Source: Bog-473 sp963770645
GTDB taxonomy: Bacteria; Actinomycetota; Acidimicrobiia; Acidimicrobiales; RAAP-2
Reading direction: 5' to 3'
NCBI GenBank assembly: GCA_963770645.1
Contig: CAVYQL010000005.1
Location: 124,001 to 188,000, forward strand
DNA length: 64,000 nucleotides
Of this stretch, positions 34,224 to 42,763 are shown one piece after another; position 1 is the stretch's first letter; each line of letters begins with the position of its first letter. The notes under the pieces were generated by a model. That model made no database searches, was not told the DNA's origin, and saw nothing but the letters and a program-made list of their open reading frames with translations. Made by a program: the position numbers and the translations under genes.

Positions 34224-35865
34224 GCAGTTCGCTCGGCGGCGGGTCTCGTTCCTCTTCCGTCGTCGCTGGTTGGGTCGTCGGAAGGCGCCGCGTCAGGAGC
34301 AGGGCGACGAGCGCCAGGAGCGCCAGGACGCCGAGGGCAGCGCGGAGCCCGTTGATCCTGCTCGAGGCGTTTTCGGCCACGATGGCCTCCGCGGTTGCAG
34401 GCGGGACGTCGGCCTTGTCGAGGGCGGCCGTCAAGTCGGCGTCGCTCACGAAGGGGATCCCGGACGACAGCGTGACGTTGGCGTGCTCGGAGAGCGCAGA
34501 GGGGATGGCGGGGTTGGCCGCGACGGAGCCGAGGAACGTCGTCGTCAGCACACCGATGAGGACCGCGCCCGCCAGCGCGGTGCCAATTGATGCGCCGAGG
34601 TTCGTCACGGTGTTCTGGATCCCGCCCACGTCGCCGCTCTGAGAGTCCGGCACAGACGACACCGTGACCGCGCCGAGCTGCGACGCCAGGCTGCCGATCC
34701 CGAGCCCTATGAGGAGGAGTGGCCAGGTGACCACCTCGGGGCCTGCGCCCGCGTCGAGCGCTGCGAGCAACACGACGATGCCGAGGAACATGAGGCCGAA
34801 CCCGCAGCGCACGACACGCCGAGGTGATGCCCGCGGGAACAGCTTGGGCACCCCGACCGCCGCGGCGAGCAGCGTGAGCGAGAGCGGGAGGAGGCGGACA
34901 CCCGTCGCGACGGCGGAGAGCCCCAGCGCGACCGACAGGAAAAGAGGGATCACGAAGAAGAGCCCCGACTGCAAGAGGAACTGGAAGAAGAAGGAGGTGA
35001 GGCCTGCTTGCAACCTTGGCCTGCGGAGCATGCGTACGTCGACGAGGGTGGCCTGGCCATGGTGGAGCCGCCGGCCTTCCCACGCCAGGAACAAGGCGAG
35101 GAGACCGGCACCACCGAGCAGCAGCCACATGACCGGCGAGGTGCCCAGCCACGTCGGCGCACCCGATTTGGGCTGGACGAGTCCCCACGAGCCCGACCGA
35201 ATGACGCCGTAGACGAAGAGGCCAAGGCCCACGGCCGACAGGGCGGTGCCCACCAGGTCGAGATGGACGCCGGGTTCACGGGGCGAGTCGGCCATACGCC
35301 TCGACAAGGCGAGAATGCACAGCACGATGACGACCTCTCCGAAGAAGACCACGCGCCACGTGAGATAGGTCGTGCACAGACCGCCGAGCAGCGGCCCGAC
35401 CGCGACTGCGATGGCGCCGGCCGACGCCACGAGGCCGTAGGCGCGTGGACGTTCGGCCGCGACGAAGTTGGTGGCGACGAGGGCGACGACAGCAGGCATG
35501 ATCAGCGTCGCACCAAGACCCTCGAGGATGGACCAGCCGATGATGAGGACCGGGAGCGAGCCGGCGAGCGCGGTGATGAACGAGCCACAGCCGTAGATCA
35601 CGCAACCGATTGCGAAGGCACGCTTGCGCCCCAGCATCTGGCCGACCTTGCCCCCGGTGATCATGAACGCAGCCATCACCAGCGTGTAGAAGGTGATGGC
35701 GAGCTGAATCCCCGTCACCGTGGTGCCAACGTCCTTCGCCACCGTGGCGATGGACACGTTCATGACCGAGCTGTCCAGCGTCATGAGGAACTGCGCCGAG
35801 GCCAGGGTGAGGAGGACGATCCCGCCTCGCGAGCGTCCGACGTCTGTCCGAGCGGGGCCGGTCAT
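34204..35865 (-). CDS. DHA2-type MFS drug exporter
   Basis: A 553-residue membrane protein with about 14 helices. It starts with a basic segment (TDVGRSRGGIVLLTLASAQF), has motif A as GGKVGQMLGRKRAFAIG, and motif C-like AVAVGPLLGG in helix 5. A long extracytoplasmic loop lies near the C terminus (residues about 455-500, NPAIPSALSEHANVTLSSGI), then a last helix and a basic, proline-rich tail. It probably exports hydrophobic compounds. No regulator lies beside it. It converges with the zinc-ribbon gene and starts about 20 bases from tRNA-Pro. Confidence 0.9.
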   Translation of the reverse strand: MTGPARTDVGRSRGGIVLLTLASAQFLMTLDSSVMNVSIATVAKDVGTTVTGIQLAITFYTLVMAAFMITGGKVGQMLGRKRAFAIGCVIYGCGSFITALAGSLPVLIIGWSILEGLGATLIMPAVVALVATNFVAAERPRAYGLVASAGAIAVAVGPLLGGLCTTYLTWRVVFFGEVVIVLCILALSRRMADSPREPGVHLDLVGTALSAVGLGLFVYGVIRSGSWGLVQPKSGAPTWLGTSPVMWLLLGGAGLLALFLAWEGRRLHHGQATLVDVRMLRRPRLQAGLTSFFFQFLLQSGLFFVIPLFLSVALGLSAVATGVRLLPLSLTLLAAAVGVPKLFPRASPRRVVRCGFGLMFLGIVVLLAALDAGAGPEVVTWPLLLIGLGIGSLASQLGAVTVSSVPDSQSGDVGGIQNTVTNLGASIGTALAGAVLIGVLTTTFLGSVAANPAIPSALSEHANVTLSSGIPFVSDADLTAALDKADVPPATAEAIVAENASSRINGLRAALGVLALLALVALLLTRRLPTTQPATTEEERDPPPSELLSPGEG

Positions 35866-35886
35866 GGCGGCATTCTGACCCCCCAG

Positions 35887-35964
35887 TGGTCGGGATGCGG
35901 GGATTTGAACCCCGGACCTCCTGCTCCCAAAGCAGGCGCGCTAACCAAGCTGCGCTACATCCCG
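35887..35964 (-). tRNA. tRNA-Pro (TGG anticodon)
   Basis: The minus strand folds with acceptor CGGGATG/CATCCCG, the D arm with AGCGCAGCTTGGTTAGCGC, anticodon stem CCTGC/GCAGG around loop TTTGGGA with TGG, and the T arm CCGGGGTTCAAATCCCCG. The 3' A73 followed by CCA is encoded, unlike the other two tRNAs here. It lies between the MFS exporter and the segment with exported-protein remnants. Confidence 0.93.
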
Positions 35965-36181
35965 GACGAATTGCGTGGACGCGGGCTTACCACGATCCCG
36001 GCCCAGGGGCGACGATCGTGGAAACAGCCAATACTACGCGGCGTCACCCAACTCCGGCGTCAGGAAGCCCGTGCTCTCCGCCAAAGTCTGATGCGTGCAC
36101 ACCACGGAGCTCGTGCCCACGGCGGTGCAGCCGGCCGCGGCCCTACACGAGACCTAATTGAGAACGTTCGAATAGGGGAAG
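35965..36181. other. Intergenic segment next to tRNA-Pro
   Basis: Nothing convincing is found here. Short frames have stops and no domain. It joins onto the exported-protein remnants, so it may be further decay of the same gene. Confidence 0.4.
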
Positions 36182-36483
36182 CCGCCGTTCTTCACACTCG
36201 GTGGTGGAGGGTTGTTCGGGGTCTTCTCCACCGAGGGCATCGCAGTCGATCAGGCGAGCGGTACCGCGTACGAGACCAACTATGGCGACGGGACGGTGTC
36301 GGTGATCGGCCACCGGGCAAGAAGTCCTACAACGTCGTCAACAGCGGGGACTTGTCTCCCCCGACGACCTCTCTTCCAGTTGCCGGCATGCCCGCGAACC
36401 GGCTCCTGTACGCGCAGATCTACACCGAGACTGACGGAGTCTGGTATCACGACACGTTCTGGTTCGACACCGGGCCCTCGTAG
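36182..36483 (+). pseudogene. Remnants of exported repeat proteins: YVTN-type beta-propeller blade and an Ig-like C-terminal domain
   Basis: In the first frame a propeller blade is seen: FSTEGIAVDQASGTAYETNY then GDGTVSVIGH, which matches the YVTN/YncE repeat (GIAVD...GTAYVTNYGDGTVSVI). About base 36315 the reading moves to another frame with GKKSYNVVNSGDLSPPTTSL and PVAGMPANRLLYAQIYTET, DGVWYHDTFWFDTGPS, stopping at 36481-36483. This second part fits the end of exported actinobacterial proteins with the pattern VTGLP..LYARLYT...GxWxYxDYT. One or two exported proteins have been truncated and joined. Both parts are too short to work. The IS element follows 20 bases later. Confidence 0.6.
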
Positions 36484-36503
36484 AAGACCCGGGGCTTTTC
36501 TAG

Positions 36504-38251
36504 GAGACTGTTGAATAAATCGCGGTTTGGTGCTCGCGATTTGGCTGCCGATCGTCGAGAATTGGTGGGTGCAAGGACATAGCGATCCCAATCGCGAGTT
36601 GCTCGACGCCGCCGCCCTGTGCCGTCAACTGGTTCCAGAGGGCAGCGTGGAGGCCTTCTTGGCCGACCACGGTCGGGAGCTCTTCCCCGATGAGATGTTC
36701 GAGGACCTGTTCCGCTCACGGCGTGGCCGACCGTCGGTGCCGGCTGACGTGGTGGCCTCGGTCATGGTACTCCAGGCCCTCGAGGGCCTTTCAGACCGAG
36801 ACGCCGCTCGGGCGCTGCGCGACCGGATCAGTTGGAAGGTGGCCTGTGGGCTGGCCTTGACCGACGAGGGATTCGACTACTCGGTGCTGACCTATTGGCG
36901 CACCCGTCTGCGCACGTCGGAGCGTCCTGAGCGGATCTTCGATGCCGTGCGTTCGGTCATTGACGCCACCGGGGTCCTCAAGGGCAAGACCCGCCGAGCC
37001 CTCGACTCGACGCTCCTCGACGACGCCGTGGCCACCCAAGACACCGTCACCCAGCTGATCTCGGCCATCCGCCGGGTGCGACGGATCGTCCCCCGAGCCG
37101 ATCGCGTGCCGTTGTCGGCCCATGACTACGAGTCCTCGGGCAAACCGCTCATCGCCTGGGACGACCCCGTCGCCAAGGCGGCCCTAGTCGACGGCCTGGT
37201 CCGCGACGCGCTCGCGCTGCTCGAGGCATTCGACGCGGGCGCGAGTGATCCCGAGGGGACTGACGCACTCGGCCTGCTAGCCCTCGTCGCCGGCCAAGAC
37301 GTCGAACAAGACGAGGACGGCACCTGGAGGATCGCGCAGCGGGTGGCCCCGGACCGGGTGATCTCGACCGTTGATCCCGAGGCCCGCCACATGCGCAAGT
37401 CCCGCTCTGAATACCGAGACGGCTACAAGGCCCACATCGCCATCGAACCCGAGACCGGGCTGGTGACCAAGGCCATCTTGACCAAGGCGAACGTCGTCGA
37501 CGGACGCTGCGCCACCGCGCTGGTCGCCGGCGAAGACCACGGGCTCATGGTGCTCGGCGACACCGGGTACGCGTCGGGCGAGACGTTGGCCGCGCTCGAG
37601 GCAGCCGAGCACCAAACGGTCATCAAACCCTGGCCGATCAGACCCACAGTGCCCGGCGGCTTCGATCGAGACGACTTCGTCGTCGACCACGACGCCGGCA
37701 CCGCCACCTGTCCCGCCGGGCACACGGTCACGATCACCCCCGGCCTCAATGCCATCTTCCAGCCTCATTGTGGTGGGTGCATGTTGCGCGAGCGCTGCAG
37801 CACCGCCCGGAAGGGTCGAACGCTCGAGCTCACTGCTCACGACAAAGAGTTGGTCGCGCGCAGAGCATCGTGGCGCCGAGGTGAGTTAAAAGAGGACTAC
37901 CGACGGTTCCGCCCGATGGTCGAGCGTGCGATTGCGTGGTTGGTAGCCGATGCCCATCGCAGGGTGCGCTTCCGCGGGGTGGAGAGGAACCAACTCGGGC
38001 TCTCACTTCGCATCGCCGCCCTCAACCTCAGGCGCTTAGTCAACCTCGGGCTCATGCGAGACGGGGAATGGCAGATCAGAGGGGTCTGAGGCCGGACGCG
38101 GAAGCTCAGGCCGTCAAAAAGGGACCGCTTTTCGGGCATTGCCCACCTGGGTGGCCGACTTCAACCCTTTTCGTGTCGGCGCTTCGGTCGGACATGTCCT
38201 GAGCTTGCAAAATTCACCATATGCCTGAGATCCGTTTTGTTCAACAGTCTC
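36504..38251 (+). mobile_element. Complete IS1182-family insertion sequence with CTAG target duplication
   Basis: The element is 1748 bp. Its ends are inverted repeats, left GAGACTGTTGAA (36504-36515) and right TTCAACAGTCTC (38240-38251). They extend to 15 bp when the palindromic target (CTAG) is counted. The target CTAG is duplicated directly outside (36500-36503 and 38252-38255), the hallmark of IS1182-type insertion. It carries one intact DDE transposase on the plus strand and 162 bases of right-end non-coding sequence. The right copy of the target CTAG contains the native stop codon of the cyclase gene, so insertion occurred without removing that stop. Confidence 0.9.
36569..38089 (+). 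CDS. IS1182-family transposase
   Basis: About 506 residues from the GTG at 36569, where family similarity starts (VQGHSDPNRELLDAAALC); an earlier in-frame TTG is unlikely. The N-terminal DNA-binding part is followed by a DDE catalytic core: DSTLLDDAVATQDTVTQLIS (first D region), YRDGYKAHIAIEPETGLVT (second), and a conserved late region with zinc-like cysteines CGGCMLRERCSTARKG at about 410, and the end YRRFRPMVERAIAWLV. It lies whole inside the inverted repeats. It looks intact and could be active. Confidence 0.9.
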   Translation: MQGHSDPNRELLDAAALCRQLVPEGSVEAFLADHGRELFPDEMFEDLFRSRRGRPSVPADVVASVMVLQALEGLSDRDAARALRDRISWKVACGLALTDEGFDYSVLTYWRTRLRTSERPERIFDAVRSVIDATGVLKGKTRRALDSTLLDDAVATQDTVTQLISAIRRVRRIVPRADRVPLSAHDYESSGKPLIAWDDPVAKAALVDGLVRDALALLEAFDAGASDPEGTDALGLLALVAGQDVEQDEDGTWRIAQRVAPDRVISTVDPEARHMRKSRSEYRDGYKAHIAIEPETGLVTKAILTKANVVDGRCATALVAGEDHGLMVLGDTGYASGETLAALEAAEHQTVIKPWPIRPTVPGGFDRDDFVVDHDAGTATCPAGHTVTITPGLNAIFQPHCGGCMLRERCSTARKGRTLELTAHDKELVARRASWRRGELKEDYRRFRPMVERAIAWLVADAHRRVRFRGVERNQLGLSLRIAALNLRRLVNLGLMRDGEWQIRGV

Positions 38252-39618
38252 CTAGGTCTGCTCGACCGCCAGCACCTGCCACTCGCCGGGAACGCCCTTG
38301 AGGGTGTGCCGCCCCCGGTCGTCGAAGACGATGCCCGAGCCGACGACGAGGTCGCGGACGGTACCGGTGGCGAACACCTCGCCGCGCCGGCCATGCCGCA
38401 GACCCGAGACGCGATGTGCACGGCCAGTCCGCCGATGTCGTCACCGCGCAGCTCCACTTCGCCGGTGTGCAGGCCGGCCCGTAGCTCCAATCCGAAATCT
38501 TGTGCCGTCGCTACCATCGCGGCGGCACAGCGCACCGCGTGGGCCGGTGCGCCGAAACGGGCCAGAATCCCGTCACCGGTCGTTTTCACCAGCTCGCCGT
38601 CGTGGCGCGCGAGCAGCCGCCCCACGTTCACGTCGAACTCGTCGAGCACGCTGCGCCACTGACGGTCTCCGGCCGCGGCCGCCCTCACGGTGGAGTCCAC
38701 GATGTCGGTGAACAAGACGGTGGCGAGCAGTCGCCTCGTGGCGTGGGCGCCGTGTCCTCCGGTCACGAACTCCTCTATCTCGTCGACGATGGAGTCGAAC
38801 TCGCCCGACCACGGCACCAGGTCCCGCCCGGGCACTGTCACAAAGCGCGCCCCGGCGATGCGATCAGCCAGGTAGCGGCCGTGCTCCTTCATGTTGGCGT
38901 AGCCGTCGGTGCGGGCGATCACCAGGGTCGGGCACGCAATGGCGGACAGGTACGAGCGCAGGTCGGCCGAGAAGAGGACGATGTTGAAGGCGATGGCCGT
39001 GGCGGGGCTGGCGCCGCGCCGCGCCGCCCGGCCCCACCATTCCTGGAAGCCGACCCGGTGGGCCAGGCTGGGAGCGAAGACCACGATGTCCCGGGGGACG
39101 CCGCCTTCCAGCAGCGGCACGTCGATGCTGCTCCCCACGGCCACCTCTTCGTCGGAGACGCCAATGTCGTAATCCTCGTCATATCCGACGCGCGCCGTGC
39201 CGTTGACGATGACGAGGGAAGCAACACGCTCGGGGTGGGTCGCCGCCAGCCACAGCGCGGGCATGGTGCCACCCATCGATGCCAGCACGACGGCCCGTTC
39301 GCAGCCGGCTGAGTCCATGACGGCGAGGCCGTCGCGGGCCCATCCTTCGATGGAGGGATCGGTCTCGGTGGGGAGCGGGTCGGAGAGGCCCAGGCCCGCC
39401 GCGTCGAACCGGAGCAGGCGGGAGAACTCTGCCACGCGCTCGATGAAGCGCAGCCAGCTCGGCTCGTCGACGGTTTCGTCGATCGAGATGTTGAGCCCGT
39501 TGTTGAACTCCAAGATGTCGACCGGACCGCCACCACCGGCGCCGCCGGAGCCGCCGCCCCACACTTGGTAGCCGACGTGCATGTCGTCACGGAGCGCGTA
39601 CTGGGTGAGCGGCTCCAT
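38161..39618 (-). CDS. Alpha/beta hydrolase-class III adenylate/guanylate cyclase fusion with a C-terminal frameshift
   Basis: From ATG 39618, residues 1 to about 265 form an alpha/beta hydrolase domain (HVGYQVWGGGS; FDAAGLGLSDPLP; nucleophile region VLASMGGTMPALWLAA). Residues from about 275 form a class III cyclase domain: VLFTDIVDSTVRAAAAGD (metal aspartates), KTTGDGILARFGAPAHAV, and GGLAVHIASRVCGMAG. After GMAGA one base is missing at about 38390: the adjacent frame continues EVFATGTVRDLVVGSGIVFD and ends VLAVEQT at TAG 38252-38254, the expected end of the domain. As sequenced, the frame instead runs into the IS element and stops at 38161. The gene likely made cyclic nucleotides under control of its hydrolase-like sensor half. 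Confidence 0.8.
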   Translation of the reverse strand: MEPLTQYALRDDMHVGYQVWGGGSGGAGGGGPVDILEFNNGLNISIDETVDEPSWLRFIERVAEFSRLLRFDAAGLGLSDPLPTETDPSIEGWARDGLAVMDSAGCERAVVLASMGGTMPALWLAATHPERVASLVIVNGTARVGYDEDYDIGVSDEEVAVGSSIDVPLLEGGVPRDIVVFAPSLAHRVGFQEWWGRAARRGASPATAIAFNIVLFSADLRSYLSAIACPTLVIARTDGYANMKEHGRYLADRIAGARFVTVPGRDLVPWSGEFDSIVDEIEEFVTGGHGAHATRRLLATVLFTDIVDSTVRAAAAGDRQWRSVLDEFDVNVGRLLARHDGELVKTTGDGILARFGAPAHAVRCAAAMVATAQDFGLELRAGLHTGEVELRGDDIGGLAVHIASRVCGMAGAARCSPPVPSATSSSARASSSTTGGGTPSRAFPASGRCWRSSRPRRLLNKTDLRHMVNFASSGHVRPKRRHEKG

Positions 39619-39676
39619 ACGGAATGCAGTCTGCCGTGCCGTCCTCAGGCCCGCGCGGCCGTGCGTGGCCGAAGAC

Positions 39677-41401
39677 TCAGCGAGCGCCCCGCACGAGGCG
39701 GCCCGGGAGCTCCCCGGTCGGCTCACCGTCCTCGAAGGTGACCGTGCCCTTCTTGATCGTGGCCGCGTACCCCGTTGCCCGCTGTAGCAGCCGGCGCCCG
39801 CCAGCCGGGAGGTCGGCGCGCACGAAGGGCGCGCCGAGCGAGAGGCCGTCGTAGTCGATGAGGTTGAAGTCGGCCAGCGCGCCCGGCTCCACCGTCCCCC
39901 GGTCCGACATCCCGTAGAGGCGGGCGGTGTCGTGCGTCTGCTTCTTCACGACGTACTCGAGCGGCAGGGTGGCGCCGCGCCGGCGGTCCCGCGTCCAGTG
40001 CGTCAGCATGAAGGTCGGCATGCCGCCGTCGCAGATCGTGCCGGTGTGGGCGCCCCCGTCTGATAGTCCCAGCAGGCCCTGCGGGTGCAGCAGCATGTCG
40101 TAGACGTGGTCGAGGTCGCCCGTCGCGTAGTTCAGGATCGGCAGGTACAAGAGCCCCGTCCCACCGTCCCTGGCCATCTCGTCGAAGGCCACCTCGAGTG
40201 GGGAGACGCCTCTCGAGGTGGCCAGGCCGGCCAGGGATCGCTCGGGGCCCGGCTCGTAGTCGGGCGGGTCGCCCAGGATGAAGGTCCGTCCATAGGCCCG
40301 CGCCATCGCCTCGGCCGCTGCGGGTGACGACGGCGTCCACGACACGATGGCGCGGCGCACCTCGGGATCGGCGAGCGCCTCGCCGAGCTCGGCGGGGGAG
40401 AGCCCGCGTGCCCGCAGCTCGCGGTAGGCGGGGATGTCGGCGAAGAGGCAGTAGGTGGCGTGGTAGCCGGTGAGCAGCCCGGTCGCGCGCCCCGCCACCT
40501 GCGGGAAGAGCTGCGCGCCCTCGGCGCACGCCTCGAGCGACTCGGTCAGCTGTTGGCGCCACAGGTCGGGTGCCGCGTCCACCTGCAAGAGCGCGAAGGA
40601 CACGGGACGGTCGATGGCCGCGGAGAGCCGGCGCATCCAGTCGACTTCTCCCATGACGTCTTCGGGTTGCTCGCCGGCCGAGCCGAGGGGCGCCAGCTCG
40701 AAGACGCCCGTACGGGCCTCACCCAACGCGCTGCCGATGCCGAACAGCTCGTCCTCCGCCGCGTAGGTGCCCGGGACGACCTCGCCGTCGACGGCACGGT
40801 GCCCGATCGTACGCGAGGTGGAGAAGCCCAGGGCGCCGGCATGGAGCGCGTCGAGGACGATGGTCCGCATGGCCTCGATGTCCCCGGCCCGCGCCGCCTC
40901 GTTCTTGGCCCCGCGCTCGCCCATGACGTAGGCCCGCACGGCGCCGTGGGGGACCTGGGTCCCGACGTCGACGGTCCAGCGCCGCCGCTCCAGCGCGTCG
41001 AGGTACTGGGGGAACGTCTCCCACTCCCACTCGATCCCCTCGGCGAGGGCGGTGCCCGGGATGTCCTCGACGCCCTCCATGAGGCCGATGAGCCAGTCGT
41101 GACGGTCCGGCTCGACCGGGGCGAACCCGACGCCGCAGTTGCCCATCACGAGCGACGTCACGCCATGCCACGACGACGGCGCGAGCTCGGTGTCCCACGT
41201 GACCTGGCCGTCGTAGTGCGTGTGGACGTCGACCCACCCCGGGGTGACGAGGAGGCCGTCGGCTTCGATGGTCCGGGTGGCGCCGCCCTCTATCCGCCCC
41301 AGCTCGGTGATGCGGCCGGAATCCACCGCGACGTCCGCCGTGCGCGCCGCCGCGCCGGTCCCGTCGACAACCGTCCCGCCCTTGATGATCAGGTCGTGCA
41401 T
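39677..41401 (-). CDS. Amidohydrolase of the N-acyl-D-amino-acid deacylase type
   Basis: A 574-residue metallohydrolase, closely related to the gene at 10492-12204: both show GLLVTPGWVD then HTHYDGQ, GNCGVGFAP, LMEGVEDIPG, VPHGAVRAYV. The D-aspartate type C-terminal metal motif is DGGAHTGTICDGGMP. ATG 41401 is taken; a TTG at 41407 is weaker. The close similarity along the whole length says that it is a paralogue from a duplication or an independently acquired copy. It stands alone here, on the same strand as the cyclase and the DUF5679 gene. The substrate is unknown. Confidence 0.9.
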   Translation of the reverse strand: MHDLIIKGGTVVDGTGAAARTADVAVDSGRITELGRIEGGATRTIEADGLLVTPGWVDVHTHYDGQVTWDTELAPSSWHGVTSLVMGNCGVGFAPVEPDRHDWLIGLMEGVEDIPGTALAEGIEWEWETFPQYLDALERRRWTVDVGTQVPHGAVRAYVMGERGAKNEAARAGDIEAMRTIVLDALHAGALGFSTSRTIGHRAVDGEVVPGTYAAEDELFGIGSALGEARTGVFELAPLGSAGEQPEDVMGEVDWMRRLSAAIDRPVSFALLQVDAAPDLWRQQLTESLEACAEGAQLFPQVAGRATGLLTGYHATYCLFADIPAYRELRARGLSPAELGEALADPEVRRAIVSWTPSSPAAAEAMARAYGRTFILGDPPDYEPGPERSLAGLATSRGVSPLEVAFDEMARDGGTGLLYLPILNYATGDLDHVYDMLLHPQGLLGLSDGGAHTGTICDGGMPTFMLTHWTRDRRRGATLPLEYVVKKQTHDTARLYGMSDRGTVEPGALADFNLIDYDGLSLGAPFVRADLPAGGRRLLQRATGYAATIKKGTVTFEDGEPTGELPGRLVRGAR

Positions 41402-41493
41402 GCGCAAGATCGTCTCACGCCGGTGGACGCGACGCCTGCCGCACCGCCGCCGGCCCGGGCGAGGCCCGGGGCCCGTTGGTCAGCTGCAGGCGC

Positions 41494-41649
41494 TCAGACT
41501 TTGGCTTTGCCCAAGATGCGGTTCATCTTGGTGCCGCACACCGGGCAGGTGCCCTGCGCCGCACGGCGGCCGTTGGCCAGCTCGACTTCTTGGCCGTCGA
41601 ACTCCCGCTTCTCCCGGCACTTCACGCAGTACCCCTCGTAGTTAGCCAT
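41494..41649 (-). CDS. Small zinc-ribbon protein of the DUF5679 type
   Basis: A 51-residue protein, MANYEGYCVKCREKREFDG at the start and GTCPVCGTKMNRILGKAKV at the end. Two CxxC pairs (CVKC, CPVC) suit a single zinc site, and the lysine-rich end suits contact with nucleic acid. It is a common uncharacterised actinobacterial protein. It has its own ATG and lies alone between the deacylase-like gene and the divergent maleylpyruvate isomerase family gene. Confidence 0.8.
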   Translation of the reverse strand: MANYEGYCVKCREKREFDGQEVELANGRRAAQGTCPVCGTKMNRILGKAKV

Positions 41650-41765
41650 GGCAACTCCTCTGGTCTGTGGTGGCCCTGGATGGGCGTCGAAGGTAGCGGG
41701 AGGGTTTCGAAGAATGGGGGATGGTCACCGAGCCGGGGCGGGCTGCCGGCGGTAGGGTCGGGCCG

Positions 41766-42632
41766 GTGACCGACAACGGCGCAGGTCAGGATGGTGAGTG
41801 GCAGCAACTGGGGCTGAAGGCCATGCAGGGCCTCGAGGAGACCTGGGAGAGCTTGGCCGACGCCTGCCACGAGCTTTCGAGCACGGAGTGGGCCTTGCCC
41901 ACCGAGTGCCCGGGCTGGGACGTCAAGGACCAGCTTTCTCACCTGATAGGAGTCGAGCGCGCCATCATGGGCGAGGCCGCGCCGGCCTGGGACGAGAACC
42001 TGGGTGACCACGTGAAGAACGACTTCGCGGCCAGCAACGAGCCATGGATCGCCGTGCGCCGTGGGCGGCCCGGACCCGATGTCTTCACGGAGTTCGTCGA
42101 CGTGACGAGGACCCGGCTGGCCCAGGAGGCCGGGCGGTCCGAGCGGGAATGGGCAGCCGTCGGCTGGACCCCGGTCGGTCAGCGACCCCACGCCGTGTTC
42201 ATGGAGGTGCGCGTCTTCGACAGTTGGGTGCACGAGCAGGACGTACGGCGTGCTCTGGACCGGCCCGGTGGCAGCGGGAACCTCGCGTCCGCGATGGCGC
42301 TCACGCGGGTGGAGGACGCCATGCCCTTCGTCGTGGGGAAGAAGGCCGCGTGCCCCGACGGCACCGCCGTCCGGTTCGAGGTGGTGGGTCCGGGGGCGGA
42401 CGCACGCACCTTCACGATCGCGGTCGAGGGAGGCCGGGCCAAGCCGGTCGACGAGGTCGACGTGAAAGTGGTCCCGACAGTGGCTCTGTCGCTCTCAAGC
42501 CTCGACTTCATGCGACTCGGCTGTGGACGGACCACGGCGGCACAATTGGCCGAGCAGGGCACCGGTGTCCTTCTCGAAGGCGATGAGTCCGTGGCTCAGA
42601 CGGTGCTCGGTGCCATGAACTTCATGTTCTGA
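41766..42632 (+). CDS. Mycothiol-dependent maleylpyruvate isomerase family protein
   Basis: A 288-residue protein of the DinB-like/MDMPI superfamily. The N-terminal helix bundle carries LPTECPGWDVKDQLSHLIGVE, typical of this family, whose members bind a metal and use mycothiol. The C-terminal domain begins at about residue 190 (KKAACPDGTAVRFEVVGPGA). GTG 41766 is chosen; an ATG lies 27 bases later. Mycothiol use is restricted to actinobacteria, which supports the taxonomic placement. Actual reaction unknown. It is followed by the trigger factor gene, but a 130-base gap separates them. Confidence 0.82.
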   Translation: MTDNGAGQDGEWQQLGLKAMQGLEETWESLADACHELSSTEWALPTECPGWDVKDQLSHLIGVERAIMGEAAPAWDENLGDHVKNDFAASNEPWIAVRRGRPGPDVFTEFVDVTRTRLAQEAGRSEREWAAVGWTPVGQRPHAVFMEVRVFDSWVHEQDVRRALDRPGGSGNLASAMALTRVEDAMPFVVGKKAACPDGTAVRFEVVGPGADARTFTIAVEGGRAKPVDEVDVKVVPTVALSLSSLDFMRLGCGRTTAAQLAEQGTGVLLEGDESVAQTVLGAMNFMF

Positions 42633-42763
42633 CGTCAGGCCTGCATCACGAGGTGAGGCACGTGATCACGGTGTCGCCATGTGTGGACTCGGTTTTGAGT
42701 GACGCGCCTCGCCCGCGCCGTGCGCCAGCCGCGCGAAGTGCCCGGTAGAGTGATCGGCTCGTG

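Noticed and set aside
34204..36483. Plus-strand frame 35008-36483 as one protein
   Set aside because: Most of it is antisense to the MFS exporter and across tRNA-Pro. Only its last part (from about 36315) looks like protein, and is reported as part of the remnant.
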